55,870 bases of DNA, taken from contig CAJAIK010000115.1 in assembly GCA_903939765.1 (NCBI GenBank), positions 1 through 55,870 on the forward strand, given 5' to 3'. The notes below the pieces were generated by a model. It was not told the DNA's origin. It saw nothing but the letters and a program-made list of their open reading frames with translations, and ran no database searches. Source of the DNA: an uncultured Chlorobiaceae bacterium (GTDB lineage Bacteria; Bacteroidota; Chlorobiia; Chlorobiales; Chlorobiaceae). Below, in pieces: positions 43,523-50,814 of the stretch. The position numbers and the translations under genes are program-made. The stretch's first letter is position 1. Each line of letters opens with the position of its first letter.

Positions 43523-43996
43523 ATGAAAAAACTGTTCACGATTTTTACTTTCCTCTTTTGTGCTACCTCCGTCACCCTTTTTGCGGCCGAAACCACGCAG
43601 ATACCCACGGCTCAATTTGGCACCATCACGGTGCACATCACCGGCATGACAAATCTTGTTGGCATGTTTGGCGTTTCACTCTACAACTCAAAAAAAGGGT
43701 TTCCCGGCAAATACGAACAGGCATGTGCCTCACTCCGCAAAAAAGTGAGCAGCAGTACCGATACCGTTGTGTTTGAACACCTTCCCTACGGCAGCTATGC
43801 CGTCAGCATCATGCACGACGAAAACAACAACGGAAAACTCGATACCAACTTTATCGGGATACCAAAAGAGGGAGTGGGCGTTTCAAACAACCCGAAAATC
43901 GGATTTGGCGGACCAAAATTTCAGGATTCCGTTTTCACGCTCGACAAAAAAGAGCTTGAGATAACCGTTGCCATGAAATACCGGATCGCTTCATGA
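43523..43996 (+). CDS. Secreted DUF2141-domain protein
   Basis: A 157-residue protein. The signal peptide (about 1-21) ends FAAE. The DUF2141 core follows: ITVHITGMTN, GVSLYNSKKGFPG, VVFEHLPYGSYAVSIMHDENNNGKLDTNFIGIPKEGVGVSNN and a final beta strand ELEITVAMKY. The central motif HDENNNGKLD looks like a calcium-binding loop. Members are common in Bacteroidetes/Chlorobi and probably adopt a transthyretin-like or carboxypeptidase-regulatory-like beta fold in the periplasm; the role is unknown. It is divergent from the CheB-CheR gene (178 bp apart) and convergent with cobS. Confidence 0.88.
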   Translation: MKKLFTIFTFLFCATSVTLFAAETTQIPTAQFGTITVHITGMTNLVGMFGVSLYNSKKGFPGKYEQACASLRKKVSSSTDTVVFEHLPYGSYAVSIMHDENNNGKLDTNFIGIPKEGVGVSNNPKIGFGGPKFQDSVFTLDKKELEITVAMKYRIAS

Positions 43997-44040
43997 AGTC
44001 AGCCGCCACAGCTAACACTTGAGCCAGAGAGGCAACTGCG

Positions 44041-44793
44041 CTACGCCCTGAAGGCCGAATAAAGCGCCGCCGCAATCCAGACGAAAAGCTCGGTCACCTC
44101 GCTTCCTGCGCCCAGCACATCACCGGTAACCCCCCCGATTTTGCGCCAGCTCAACCCTCCGGTCAACAGCGCCCCAACCAGTGCAGCCGCTACCACCGTA
44201 ACGAGCGCATAGAGGTCAGCATGAAGCAGAGGAATGAGAAACAAGAGTGTCAGCAGTGCGGTAACCACAATATGGAGCGCTCCTGCACCGCTCACAAAAG
44301 CCTGCGCCGTGCCTCCCTCCTTACGGGCATAAGGGAGAGATGAAGCAAGGAGCACCTGCACCTGGCGGGCAAGCAAAACACCGGCAGCAATGAACTCAAA
44401 CGCTCCAAGGCTGACAAGTTTAAAGAGGGCTATCCATTTGAGCAGCATCATGGCAGAGAGCGCAATGGCACCAAAGGAGCCGACGTTGGGATCTTTCATG
44501 ATCCGCAGTATAGCCTCCCTCGTCCTGCCTCCCCAGAATCCATCGGCCAGATCGGCCAGGCCATCGGCATGCATACCCCGGCTCAAGACGATGCCGCCAA
44601 GCAGCACCAGCGCCGCCGAAAGCTCATTCCAGCCGGTCAGGGAGCTGAAAAAGCCTATCGACGCCACCATGAGCCCGAGCAGCAGGCCGACAACCGGAAA
44701 CCAGAAAAGCGAGTGGCTGAAACTGTCGCACTCTTTTCCCGGAACCGGGATCACGGTGAGGGTTCTGAGAGCTGTAACAAGGCCGCTCAGCAC
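44041..44793 (-). CDS. cobS: Adenosylcobinamide-GDP ribazoletransferase
   Basis: A 250-residue membrane enzyme that joins adenosylcobinamide-GDP and alpha-ribazole to finish cobalamin. Several hydrophobic helices surround the motifs RGMHADGLADLADGFWGG (about residues 72-89), where the aspartates bind Mg and phosphate, and GGVTGDVLGAGSEVTEL near the C-terminus. The start is GTG at 44793, three bases after the cobT stop, with GGGGAG in the end of cobT as ribosome site. It is the last gene of cobU-cobT-cobS. Confidence 0.95.
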   Translation of the reverse strand: MLSGLVTALRTLTVIPVPGKECDSFSHSLFWFPVVGLLLGLMVASIGFFSSLTGWNELSAALVLLGGIVLSRGMHADGLADLADGFWGGRTREAILRIMKDPNVGSFGAIALSAMMLLKWIALFKLVSLGAFEFIAAGVLLARQVQVLLASSLPYARKEGGTAQAFVSGAGALHIVVTALLTLLFLIPLLHADLYALVTVVAAALVGALLTGGLSWRKIGGVTGDVLGAGSEVTELFVWIAAALYSAFRA

Positions 44794-44796
44794 CTC

Positions 44797-45861
44797 TTAC
44801 TCCCCGCTTTTTTCACTGACCTTTGCCGCGCTGAAGGTGGCCATCTCATTGTAGATTTTCACAGCACCCTCAATAAGCTGCATGGCGATTGCCGCTCCCG
44901 TTCCCTCCCCAAGACGAAGATCAAGATCAAGAATCGGTTTAGCGCCAAGCTTCTCCATAACCGCCCTGTGCCCCTGCTCGTTTGAAAGGTGGCTGAAAAA
45001 GAGATAGCCTTCAACTTCCGGGCAGAGCTTCAACGCCACCACCGCTCCGGCGGAAGAGATAAAGCCATCGACCACCACCGGAACGCGAGCTGCGGCCGCA
45101 CCAAGAATGAAGCCTGCTATGGCGGCAATTTCGTAACCGCCAAGCGCCGCAAGTGTTCCAAAGGGCGTTATGCAACGGGAGGCATTAACTGAAATCGCCT
45201 GTTTAATAACCGCAATCTTGTGGTGCAGGCGCTCATCATCAATACCGGTGCCCCTGCCCGTGATACCCTCAACCGGCACATCAAGCAGCACCGAATAGAG
45301 CGCCGTTGCCGGAGTGGTATTGGCAATCCCCATCTCTCCGGTTCCAAGGAGATGGTAGCCCGCCTCCTTGGCTGCCGTCGCCAGTTCCGCCCCGCAAAGC
45401 AGGGCCTGCAGGGCATCCTCTTCACTCATGGCTGGCCCAACCGCCATATTGGCGCTGCCGGGCCGCACCTTTCTTTTTACAAGCCCTGGCGTATCCGCAA
45501 AATCGTGGTTGACCCCCATATCCACCACATCAAGGTCAACCCCCGCATGACGCGTTAAAACATTGATAGCCGCGCCGCCACTGAGCATGTTATAAACCAT
45601 CTGTGGAGTCACCTCTGCCGGAAAGGCCGAAACCCCTTCAACTGCCACACCGTGATCGGCCGCAAAACAGCATATTTTCTTTTTCACAAGCTGCGGCTTC
45701 AGGCTCCCGGTCGCCAGAACATAGTTCAGGGCAATCTCTTCCAGTCGGCCCAGGCTCCCCTGCGGCTTGGTCAAATCATCAAGATGGGCTCGGGCCGCCA
45801 CGCTCAGCGACCGTGAGACCGGCTTGATACCATCCAGCAACTGCTGCAACTCTTCAGGCAT
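44797..45861 (-). CDS. cobT: Nicotinate-nucleotide-dimethylbenzimidazole phosphoribosyltransferase
   Basis: A 354-residue enzyme that makes alpha-ribazole phosphate for the lower loop of cobalamin. Recognised motifs are [13 protein letters not shown] (about 30-42), [63 protein letters not shown] and [10 protein letters not shown], near the C-terminal catalytic Glu. It lies between cobU (50-bp gap) and cobS (3-bp gap). Confidence 0.96.
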   Translation of the reverse strand: MPEELQQLLDGIKPVSRSLSVAARAHLDDLTKPQGSLGRLEEIALNYVLATGSLKPQLVKKKICCFAADHGVAVEGVSAFPAEVTPQMVYNMLSGGAAINVLTRHAGVDLDVVDMGVNHDFADTPGLVKRKVRPGSANMAVGPAMSEEDALQALLCGAELATAAKEAGYHLLGTGEMGIANTTPATALYSVLLDVPVEGITGRGTGIDDERLHHKIAVIKQAISVNASRCITPFGTLAALGGYEIAAIAGFILGAAAARVPVVVDGFISSAGAVVALKLCPEVEGYLFFSHLSNEQGHRAVMEKLGAKPILDLDLRLGEGTGAAIAMQLIEGAVKIYNEMATFSAAKVSEKSGE

Positions 45862-45911
45862 GATTCTCTCTATATAAAGTTATTGATTACTCAAGGCACT
45901 TGAACCCTTGG

Positions 45912-46448
45912 CTACTTCAAACGAATCGGCAGACCACTGCAAAGCAGCCAGGCCTCTGTAGCAAGTGAGGCAACGCGCTGGTTAATGATACCGGCTATAT
46001 CACGAAACCTTCGGGCCATGGCATTCTCCGGCACAATGCCCATCCCCACCTCATTGGAAACCACAATGATATCGCAGGGTGGATGACGCAATGCTTCAAG
46101 GAAGCGTTCAATCTGTTGCTCCATCTCCCCCTCTCCCTGCCCTTCAGCGTAATGCATAAGGTTTCCTGCCCAGACCGTCAGGCAGTCGAGCAAAACCACC
46201 TCTGTTCCAGCCGGCAGTGCCTGCATGGCGCAGTCAAGAGCGAGCGGCTCCTCAACCGTTGTGAACTGCTCACCCCGCTCCTCCCGGTGCTTCTGAATCC
46301 GCTGCACCATCTCCCCGTCAAAAGGCTCCGCCGTCGCCAAAAAGACACGGTTGTTGTAGTTTGCGGCCCGTTGCAGGGCAAAGGAGCTCTTGCCACTCCG
46401 TGCCCCACCGGTCACGTAGACGATCTTCGCAGTGCTCTCGGTTACCAT
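45912..46448 (-). CDS. cobU: Bifunctional adenosylcobinamide kinase/guanylyltransferase
   Basis: A 178-residue enzyme that phosphorylates adenosylcobinamide and transfers GMP to it. The P-loop GGARSGKSSFAL lies near the N-terminus. HREERGEQFTTVEEP carries the guanylylated His, LLDCLTVWAGNL is the Walker B region and VSNEVGMGIVPENAMARRFRDIAGIINQRVA is the long family signature (quoted in parts: VSNEVGMG, RRFRDIAG, NQRVA). The frame is open upstream to 46526, but the ATG at 46448 gives the usual N-terminus. It is the first gene of the cob operon. I looked for a cobalamin riboswitch in the leader and saw none. Confidence 0.95.
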   Translation of the reverse strand: MVTESTAKIVYVTGGARSGKSSFALQRAANYNNRVFLATAEPFDGEMVQRIQKHREERGEQFTTVEEPLALDCAMQALPAGTEVVLLDCLTVWAGNLMHYAEGQGEGEMEQQIERFLEALRHPPCDIIVVSNEVGMGIVPENAMARRFRDIAGIINQRVASLATEAWLLCSGLPIRLK

Positions 46449-46971
46449 TGAAAAAAAATGGCTTGATGAAAAAAAATATTCCCCGGCGCGAGTTATGGCC
46501 CGCAACAGCGAAACAACCGGTAACAACTCCCGCCATCAGGCGGTACAGAATATAGTAAACTATTTTTTTACATTTACTTCCCCTTTCCACACTATACTCA
46601 CACCCCCTGCTGGAAAAAAAGCCCTGCATAACTGAACAAAAAAAACTATACGGCCTATATATATAAATAGTCTCATGAGGCCCGCCACAACTGCTTTTTT
46701 TACAAAAAAAAATAACTCTTTTTAAAAAAAGTATATAGCCAATTTTTCAACACGAAAAGCACTCTAATAACCGAAAAAAAACATTCTAAAGACTATAAAA
46801 TGCATATATATTTTTTTTTATTTATTACTGAATTATATATATTTCTCCCAGAAACAAGATGGAGTTGGTAAAGTCAGGTGATACAGTCGAAGCTTTACCA
46901 GACGATCGGGTTACAGAATAACAGATTTTTTTAATAGAAAGCAACTACTCAATCACAAACAGGATACTATC
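46449..46971. other. AT-rich divergent control region between cobU and the first DUF4402 gene
   Basis: 523 bp without a gene. On the cobU side there is a small dyad (CGCC...GGCG, near 46532-46543). GGCCT...AGGCC at 46652-46682 encloses an ATATATATAA stretch. From 46690 to 46855 the sequence is very AT-rich, with A- and T-tracts. At 46866-46900 an 8-bp stem precedes the DUF4402 gene and is described separately. No B12 box or other known riboswitch pattern was recognised. Confidence 0.5.
46866..46900 (+). promoter_or_regulatory. Leader hairpin upstream of the first DUF4402 gene
   Basis: TGGTAAAG (46866-46873) and CTTTACCA (46893-46900) form a perfect 8-bp stem with a 19-nt loop. The surrounding 60 bp are the only non-AT-rich part of the leader, and a T-run follows at 46925-46931, 41 bp before the start codon. 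This could be a structured 5' leader or attenuator. It matches no riboswitch class I know. Confidence 0.4.
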
Positions 46972-47484
46972 ATGAAAAAAGGAATTTTAGCACTCGGATG
47001 TATGGCAGCTTTGGTTGCTTTCAGTTCTGACGCATTTGCTGTTAATGGCACGGCGACAGCGACGATCGGAACGGCAATAAGCATAACTCAGGATACAAGC
47101 GTAGGCAGCGGCTCTACAACTGGCGGCGATCTTGCTTTTGGACACATCATCCCTAATGGAGGCGGATCGATAACGATTACACCTGCAGGAGTAATTACTC
47201 CTACCGGTATAATTTCGACCACACAGTTACCTAAAGGACCTGCATATTTTAAGGTTACAGGTGATGCGGGTCTGCACTATACAGCAACATTGGCCTCAAC
47301 GTCAACGACTATCAGCGACGGGACTCATACGATGAATGTGACTGGTTTAAACTCTGATTCAACCGGTACCCTGTCAGGAGCTGGACAGGAAGTCTTCCAT
47401 GTTGGCGGAATACTGACTGTCGCTGCAGGTCAGGCGGCTGGTGTCTACACCGGAACCTTTGCGATAACCGCAGCATACAATTAA
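46972..47484 (+). CDS. Secreted DUF4402 pilin-like subunit 1
   Basis: A 170-residue exported protein. The signal peptide (about 1-23) ends DAFA. The DUF4402 domain follows: a first strand GTATATIGTAISI, the core GGDLAFGHIIP (about 51-61), then a GGGSITITPAGVITPTG region and FKVTGDAGLHYT. The C-terminus is GVYTGTFAITAAYN, with the penultimate Tyr and a Gly at position 14 from the end, as in classical chaperone-usher pilins. It is predicted to be bound by the periplasmic chaperone encoded downstream and polymerised through the usher. AGGA lies 7 nt upstream of the ATG. It is closest in sequence to the copy at 48312-48845. A 14-bp hairpin follows. Confidence 0.88.
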   Translation: MKKGILALGCMAALVAFSSDAFAVNGTATATIGTAISITQDTSVGSGSTTGGDLAFGHIIPNGGGSITITPAGVITPTGIISTTQLPKGPAYFKVTGDAGLHYTATLASTSTTISDGTHTMNVTGLNSDSTGTLSGAGQEVFHVGGILTVAAGQAAGVYTGTFAITAAYN

Positions 47485-47498
47485 GTAAGTCGTTACCT

Positions 47499-47541
47499 CA
47501 ACAGTGAAAGGCTGGGACATACCTCCTGCCTTTCACTGTTG
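47499..47541 (+). terminator. 14-bp hairpin after the first DUF4402 gene
   Basis: CAACAGTGAAAGGC and GCCTTTCACTGTTG pair perfectly around a 15-nt loop, 14 bp past the stop codon. No U-tract follows. It probably attenuates read-through or stabilises the first transcript, so that subunit 1 is made in excess over the downstream genes. Confidence 0.65.
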
Positions 47542-47628
47542 TCGTGTTATGAAAACTCTTCCTGTTTGGCAAACGCTATCTCTTTGGGAGTCGTATCCCG
47601 GAAAAAGAGATGATAATCGGGTTTCAGC

Positions 47629-48147
47629 TTGCACAAAAAATTTTTATACATCATAGGACTGGCGGCTTTATTGCTCGCATCAGGAAATGATGCGCAAGCA
47701 GCCCAGGGTACCGCAACCGCATCAATTGCAAGTCCGATAGGCCTCAGTGTTCTGAGTGACTTGGCTTTTGGCACCATTGTTCCCGGAACTGGCGGCACTG
47801 TCATAATAGATCCTGATCAACCTGATATGCAATCCCGTTCTTCGACCGGAGCAGTGATCCGGGTAAGCTCGGAATACCACCCTGCACTTTTTTCTATTAT
47901 CGGGGGCAAGCGTCAGACTTACCATGTAAGGAGTGTACCGAACAACATCAATATCACTAAAATAGGTGGTACTCAAACGATGAGGGTAACGTTTTCATTC
48001 AGTAATAACCTCGACGGGTCACAACACGGCAGACTTGATAATACCGGCAATGGTTCATTCAAGATTGGAGGAACGCTGACGGTGGCGGCAAATCAGGCTA
48101 CTGGAGTCTACGAAGGGACCTTTCCCGTGACTGTCCAGTACAACTGA
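47629..48147 (+). CDS. Secreted DUF4402 pilin-like subunit 2
   Basis: A 172-residue exported protein. The signal peptide (LYIIGLAALLLASGNDAQA) is followed by GTATASIASPIGLSV, the core SDLAFGTIVPGTGGTVIIDP and the C-terminus GVYEGTFPVTVQYN with penultimate Tyr and Gly14. It is the most divergent of the five in the middle (QSRSSTGAVIRVSSEYHPALFS). The only in-frame start is TTG at 47629, because an in-frame TAA occurs at 47614-47616. The ribosome site is weak, so expression may be low or depend on coupling. A minor or tip subunit is possible. Confidence 0.8.
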   Translation: MHKKFLYIIGLAALLLASGNDAQAAQGTATASIASPIGLSVLSDLAFGTIVPGTGGTVIIDPDQPDMQSRSSTGAVIRVSSEYHPALFSIIGGKRQTYHVRSVPNNINITKIGGTQTMRVTFSFSNNLDGSQHGRLDNTGNGSFKIGGTLTVAANQATGVYEGTFPVTVQYN

Positions 48148-48311
48148 ACCTCCTCTGCTCATACAAAGTACATGCCTGCATAAAAAAGCATATCTCCTCC
48201 AATTATCTATAAAAAAAACAGTTATAATCATTCGTGATTTATTTTACATTGAGGCTTGTAAGTAAAAAAATAAGGGCGATGTAACAAGTTTCAATAACAA
48301 AGAAATCAGGT

Positions 48312-48845
48312 ATGAAAAAAATATTTTTTGCCATCTCCTGCATGGCCACCTTGTTCACTCCTGGTTTTTATCTCTATGCCGCGTCGGGCACTGCTTCAGC
48401 AAAAATCGGAACAGCAATATCCATTTCTGTAGACATTACCAATCCCGAAACAGACAGCATTACTGCTGCAAATGTAACGCGTGGCGATCTTGCTTTCGGA
48501 CACATTATTCCTGGCACAGGCGGAACGGTTACCGTTACCTCTTCCGGAGTTGTTACCCCCTCTTCCGGTCTGACGTTAACCACTCAGTTACCAACGGGAC
48601 CGGCTCAATTTAAAGTCACCGGTGAAGCCAATTTTCATTATTCCATAACCATGGACTCCATGACCACCATCACCAATGGCAGTGGCGGTTCAATGACGGT
48701 GAACGGTTTGGAGCATAACGCCACAAGAACTCTCGATGGACGCGGTGAGGAGGTATTCAAGGTTGGCGGAGTGCTCTCGGTTTCGAGTGGCCAGGCGACC
48801 GGCAGCTACACGGGAAGCTTTAACATCGATGCAGCCTACAATTAA
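48312..48845 (+). CDS. Secreted DUF4402 pilin-like subunit 3
   Basis: A 177-residue exported protein. The signal peptide ends around YLYAAS. GTASAKIGTAISISVD, RGDLAFGHIIPGTGGTVTVT, TTQLPTGPAQFKVTGE and the C-terminal GSYTGSFNIDAAYN follow. The penultimate Tyr and Gly14 are kept. It shares GTAxAxIGTAISI, GDLAFGHIIP and TTQLPxGPAxFKVTG with the copy at 46972-47484, so these two are a recent duplicate pair. The chaperone gene starts 75 bp downstream. Confidence 0.88.
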   Translation: MKKIFFAISCMATLFTPGFYLYAASGTASAKIGTAISISVDITNPETDSITAANVTRGDLAFGHIIPGTGGTVTVTSSGVVTPSSGLTLTTQLPTGPAQFKVTGEANFHYSITMDSMTTITNGSGGSMTVNGLEHNATRTLDGRGEEVFKVGGVLSVSSGQATGSYTGSFNIDAAYN

Positions 48846-48920
48846 ATATTTCCCTGAATATTTCTTATCATGAAAAAAAGCATTATTGCAATGATAAAGA
48901 AACCATTTTTGTGAAGCCCT

Positions 48921-49766
48921 ATGAAGATCAAGCGCTTGTTTTCGACCCTCTTGATGGCGACCGCACTCTTCGGTTCTGCCAAAACGGCGATGGCCGCCGA
49001 TGAACCCGTCTCTTCAATCCAGGATCTGCTGGTAACCCCTACACGGGTTGTCTTTGAGGGAAATATGCCAACCACTGAACTGGCGCTGGTCAATCGAAGC
49101 GAGAAGCCGCATACTTACGCCATCTCCTTTGTGCAGTGCCGCATGAGCGAAACCGGTGAAATAAAGGAGATCGATGCAACTACCCCGCCAGACCCGCAGG
49201 AGCACTTTGCTGACTCCCTGGTACGCTTCACACCGCGCCGGGTAATCCTTGAGCCCCGTCAGGTACAGATGGTGCGCATGATGCTGCGCAAGCCCGCTGA
49301 CCTGGCCGAGGGTGAATACCGCTCACACCTGAGCTTTCGCCTCATCCCCTCTGCCGAGAATGCTGTCAAACCCGATTCAGTAAGCAGTGGCATACAGATC
49401 AAGCTGATACCCATTTACGGCGTAACGATTCCGGTTATTGTGCGCCAGGGTTCGCTGAAAGCTACAACGCGGCTCAGCGGTCTTCACTTTGATGCCAAAG
49501 GGCTTCGCCTGACCATTGAGCGCGAGGGAAACCGCTCCACCTATGGCGACTTGGTGGTTCAATGGAAAGGCAAGGGAAAAGCGATCACTGTTGGCGAAAT
49601 AAATGGTATAGCGGTCTATACCCCTAATCCAGAACGCACAGTATCAATGGCCCTCTCCCCCCCCAAGGGTGTCGAGCTCAGGGGTGGCGAAATGATCGTG
49701 CGCTATATGGGCAAAGAAAACGATAAAGAACAGCTTATCGCCGAAGGCCAGATTGCCGTTCCATAA
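48921..49766 (+). CDS. PapD-like periplasmic fimbrial chaperone
   Basis: A 281-residue protein. The signal peptide (about 1-25) ends TAMAAD. The N-terminal immunoglobulin-like domain (about 33-165) begins LLVTPTRVVFEGNMPTTELALVNRSEKPHTYAISF, here seen as a typical PapD strand pattern (VTPTRVVFE, ELALVNRS). RFTPRRVILEPRQVQMVRMMLRKP matches the chaperone G1-donor region, and EGEYRSHLSFRL follows. A second beta domain runs to the C-terminus (about 180-281). It would cap the DUF4402 subunits in the periplasm and hand them to the usher. Its last 25 residues resemble the decayed frame at 50737-50814. Two hairpins follow. Confidence 0.88.
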   Translation: MKIKRLFSTLLMATALFGSAKTAMAADEPVSSIQDLLVTPTRVVFEGNMPTTELALVNRSEKPHTYAISFVQCRMSETGEIKEIDATTPPDPQEHFADSLVRFTPRRVILEPRQVQMVRMMLRKPADLAEGEYRSHLSFRLIPSAENAVKPDSVSSGIQIKLIPIYGVTIPVIVRQGSLKATTRLSGLHFDAKGLRLTIEREGNRSTYGDLVVQWKGKGKAITVGEINGIAVYTPNPERTVSMALSPPKGVELRGGEMIVRYMGKENDKEQLIAEGQIAVP

Positions 49767-49825
49767 GTTTTAGCCCCTTCACTCCGTCACTCCCATAGCA
49801 ATAATCACTTGCAATCAAGCTTTTT

Positions 49826-49864
49826 TTGCCAGCTCAATCCTCTTCTCTCAGGATTGGCTGGCAA
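49826..49864. terminator. 15-bp bulged hairpin after the chaperone gene
   Basis: TTGCCAGC-T-CAATCCT pairs with AGGATTGGCTGGCAA, leaving one bulged base and an 8-nt loop. Seven T residues lie before rather than after the stem on the plus strand. It is likely the end of the chaperone transcript, together with the hairpin at 49906-49936. Confidence 0.55.
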
Positions 49865-49905
49865 CCAATCTGCGTCTACTCCCCGACTCTCTTTGCTCTA
49901 TACAA

Positions 49906-49936
49906 CCACCAAAAGAACAAGTGCTTCTTTTGGTGG
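49906..49936. terminator. Perfect 12-bp hairpin upstream of the fourth DUF4402 gene
   Basis: CCACCAAAAGAA (49906-49917) and TTCTTTTGGTGG (49925-49936) pair around CAAGTGC. No U-tract follows. Two stable hairpins in tandem make read-through from the chaperone gene unlikely and suggest a separate unit for the next genes. Confidence 0.6.
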
Positions 49937-50093
49937 AATGGCGTAAATAAAGAGTAATAACTCATTGCTTGCCCGGTACCGCAAAAAAAACATATACGAT
50001 TTTTATATATTAAACGAAAAATAGTATATATTAAATATAGAATTCAGAAAACATAAAGAACAGAGATATTTGCATAACCAGGGAGGAATTATC

Positions 50094-50624
50094 ATGAAAA
50101 AGAACATTATAGCAATCGCCTGTTTGGCGGCGTTGTTCGCTTTCGGAAGTGATGTCAAGGCTGATGGTACAGCCAACGCTACGGCAAGAATCTTTGGCTC
50201 ACTAACCATTACCAAGGATGGAACGACCCCTACATCTGGTGACTTGGCCTTTGGCTCAATTGTGCCAAATGCAATCGGCGGCACAGTGGTCATCAATCCT
50301 TTTGGCAGTGGCGCGCGTACACCATCGGGTGTGCAGGTTATTGCCTCAACCTTTGGCCCGGCAGCATTTACCCTCTCCGGTGAATCGAATGCAACTTACG
50401 CGGTAACATTACCATCAACTGCTACGATCACCAAAACCGGGGGCACGGAGACAATGACGGTGGATACCTTTACCTCTACATTATCAGGAACAGGACTCGT
50501 CGTAACGGGTACGCTGGTTGGAACAGGAGGTTCATTCAAGGTTGGTGGAAAACTGCACGTTGCGGCCGATCAGACTCCAGGCTCCTATACCGGTACGTTT
50601 ATGGTGACCGCAGCTTATAACTGA
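50094..50624 (+). CDS. Secreted DUF4402 pilin-like subunit 4
   Basis: A 176-residue exported protein. The signal peptide (about 1-21) ends DVKADG. TANATARIFGSLTITKD, SGDLAFGSIVPNAIGGTVVI, a FTLSGESNATYAVTLP stretch and the C-terminal GSYTGTFMVTAAYN follow, with penultimate Tyr and Gly14. The ATG at 50094 has GGGAGG 7 nt upstream, the best ribosome site of the five; the longer frame from 50070 is not needed. It lies between the chaperone and usher genes and is followed directly by a decayed chaperone tail. It may be an insertion into an older chaperone-usher pair. Confidence 0.9.
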   Translation: MKKNIIAIACLAALFAFGSDVKADGTANATARIFGSLTITKDGTTPTSGDLAFGSIVPNAIGGTVVINPFGSGARTPSGVQVIASTFGPAAFTLSGESNATYAVTLPSTATITKTGGTETMTVDTFTSTLSGTGLVVTGTLVGTGGSFKVGGKLHVAADQTPGSYTGTFMVTAAYN

Positions 50625-50736
50625 TTTGTTCACCGTAACATCAAGAATCCATTACTCCCTTTTGGCACAGCCATTACAACTTCTGCCTTTTTGGAAAGTA
50701 ATGTTCTCTTTTGTAGAATGTAGTTTGAATGTGCCA

Positions 50737-50814
50737 CACCTGTTCGTTCACAGCAACAATCAGGAAAACGGCACTGAACAAATACTGGCCAGGAGCCAGA
50801 TTGTCATTGCATAA
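50737..50814 (+). pseudogene. Decayed 3' end of a second fimbrial chaperone gene
   Basis: In this frame the last 26 codons end in QENGTEQILARSQIVIA and a TAA stop. They line up without gaps with the end of the chaperone at 48921-49766 (KENDKEQLIAEGQIAVP-stop). At the DNA level the last 27 bases match at 20 positions, including GCCAGATTG. No chaperone-like sequence can be followed further upstream than about 50737, and the rest of the gene is absent. It sits directly ahead of, and overlaps, the usher start, where a chaperone gene would be expected. Confidence 0.6.
50791..50803 (+). promoter_or_regulatory. Ribosome-binding site deciding the usher start (TTG)
   Basis: AGGAG at 50791-50795 stands 5 nt before TTG at 50801. 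Translation from this TTG gives a normal signal peptide (SLHNFFSVLQRSLLLLFGLC). The earlier ATG at 50729 would add 24 residues that overlap the chaperone remnant and has no comparable site. Confidence 0.6.

Larger units (their letters stand above)
49767..50093. other. Spacer with two strong hairpins and an AT-rich promoter region
   Basis: There is no gene. Two hairpins (49826-49864 and 49906-49936, listed separately) occupy the first half. The second half (49985-50050) is AT-rich (TATATATTAAACG, AGTATATATTAAATATAG) and probably holds the promoter of the fourth DUF4402 gene. Confidence 0.5.

Noticed and set aside
46449-46660. Cobalamin riboswitch ahead of cobU
   Set aside because: No B12-box-like sequence or the expected long-range pairing could be found on the minus strand of the leader.
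46850-46930. Cyclic-di-GMP (GEMM) riboswitch upstream of the first DUF4402 gene
   Set aside because: Only a GGGTTAC fragment resembles the class. The conserved core and paired stems are missing, so I list only an unnamed hairpin.
50729-50800. ATG at 50729 as the usher start
   Set aside because: The added 24 residues overlap the chaperone remnant and precede a complete signal peptide. The TTG at 50801 has AGGAG at good spacing.
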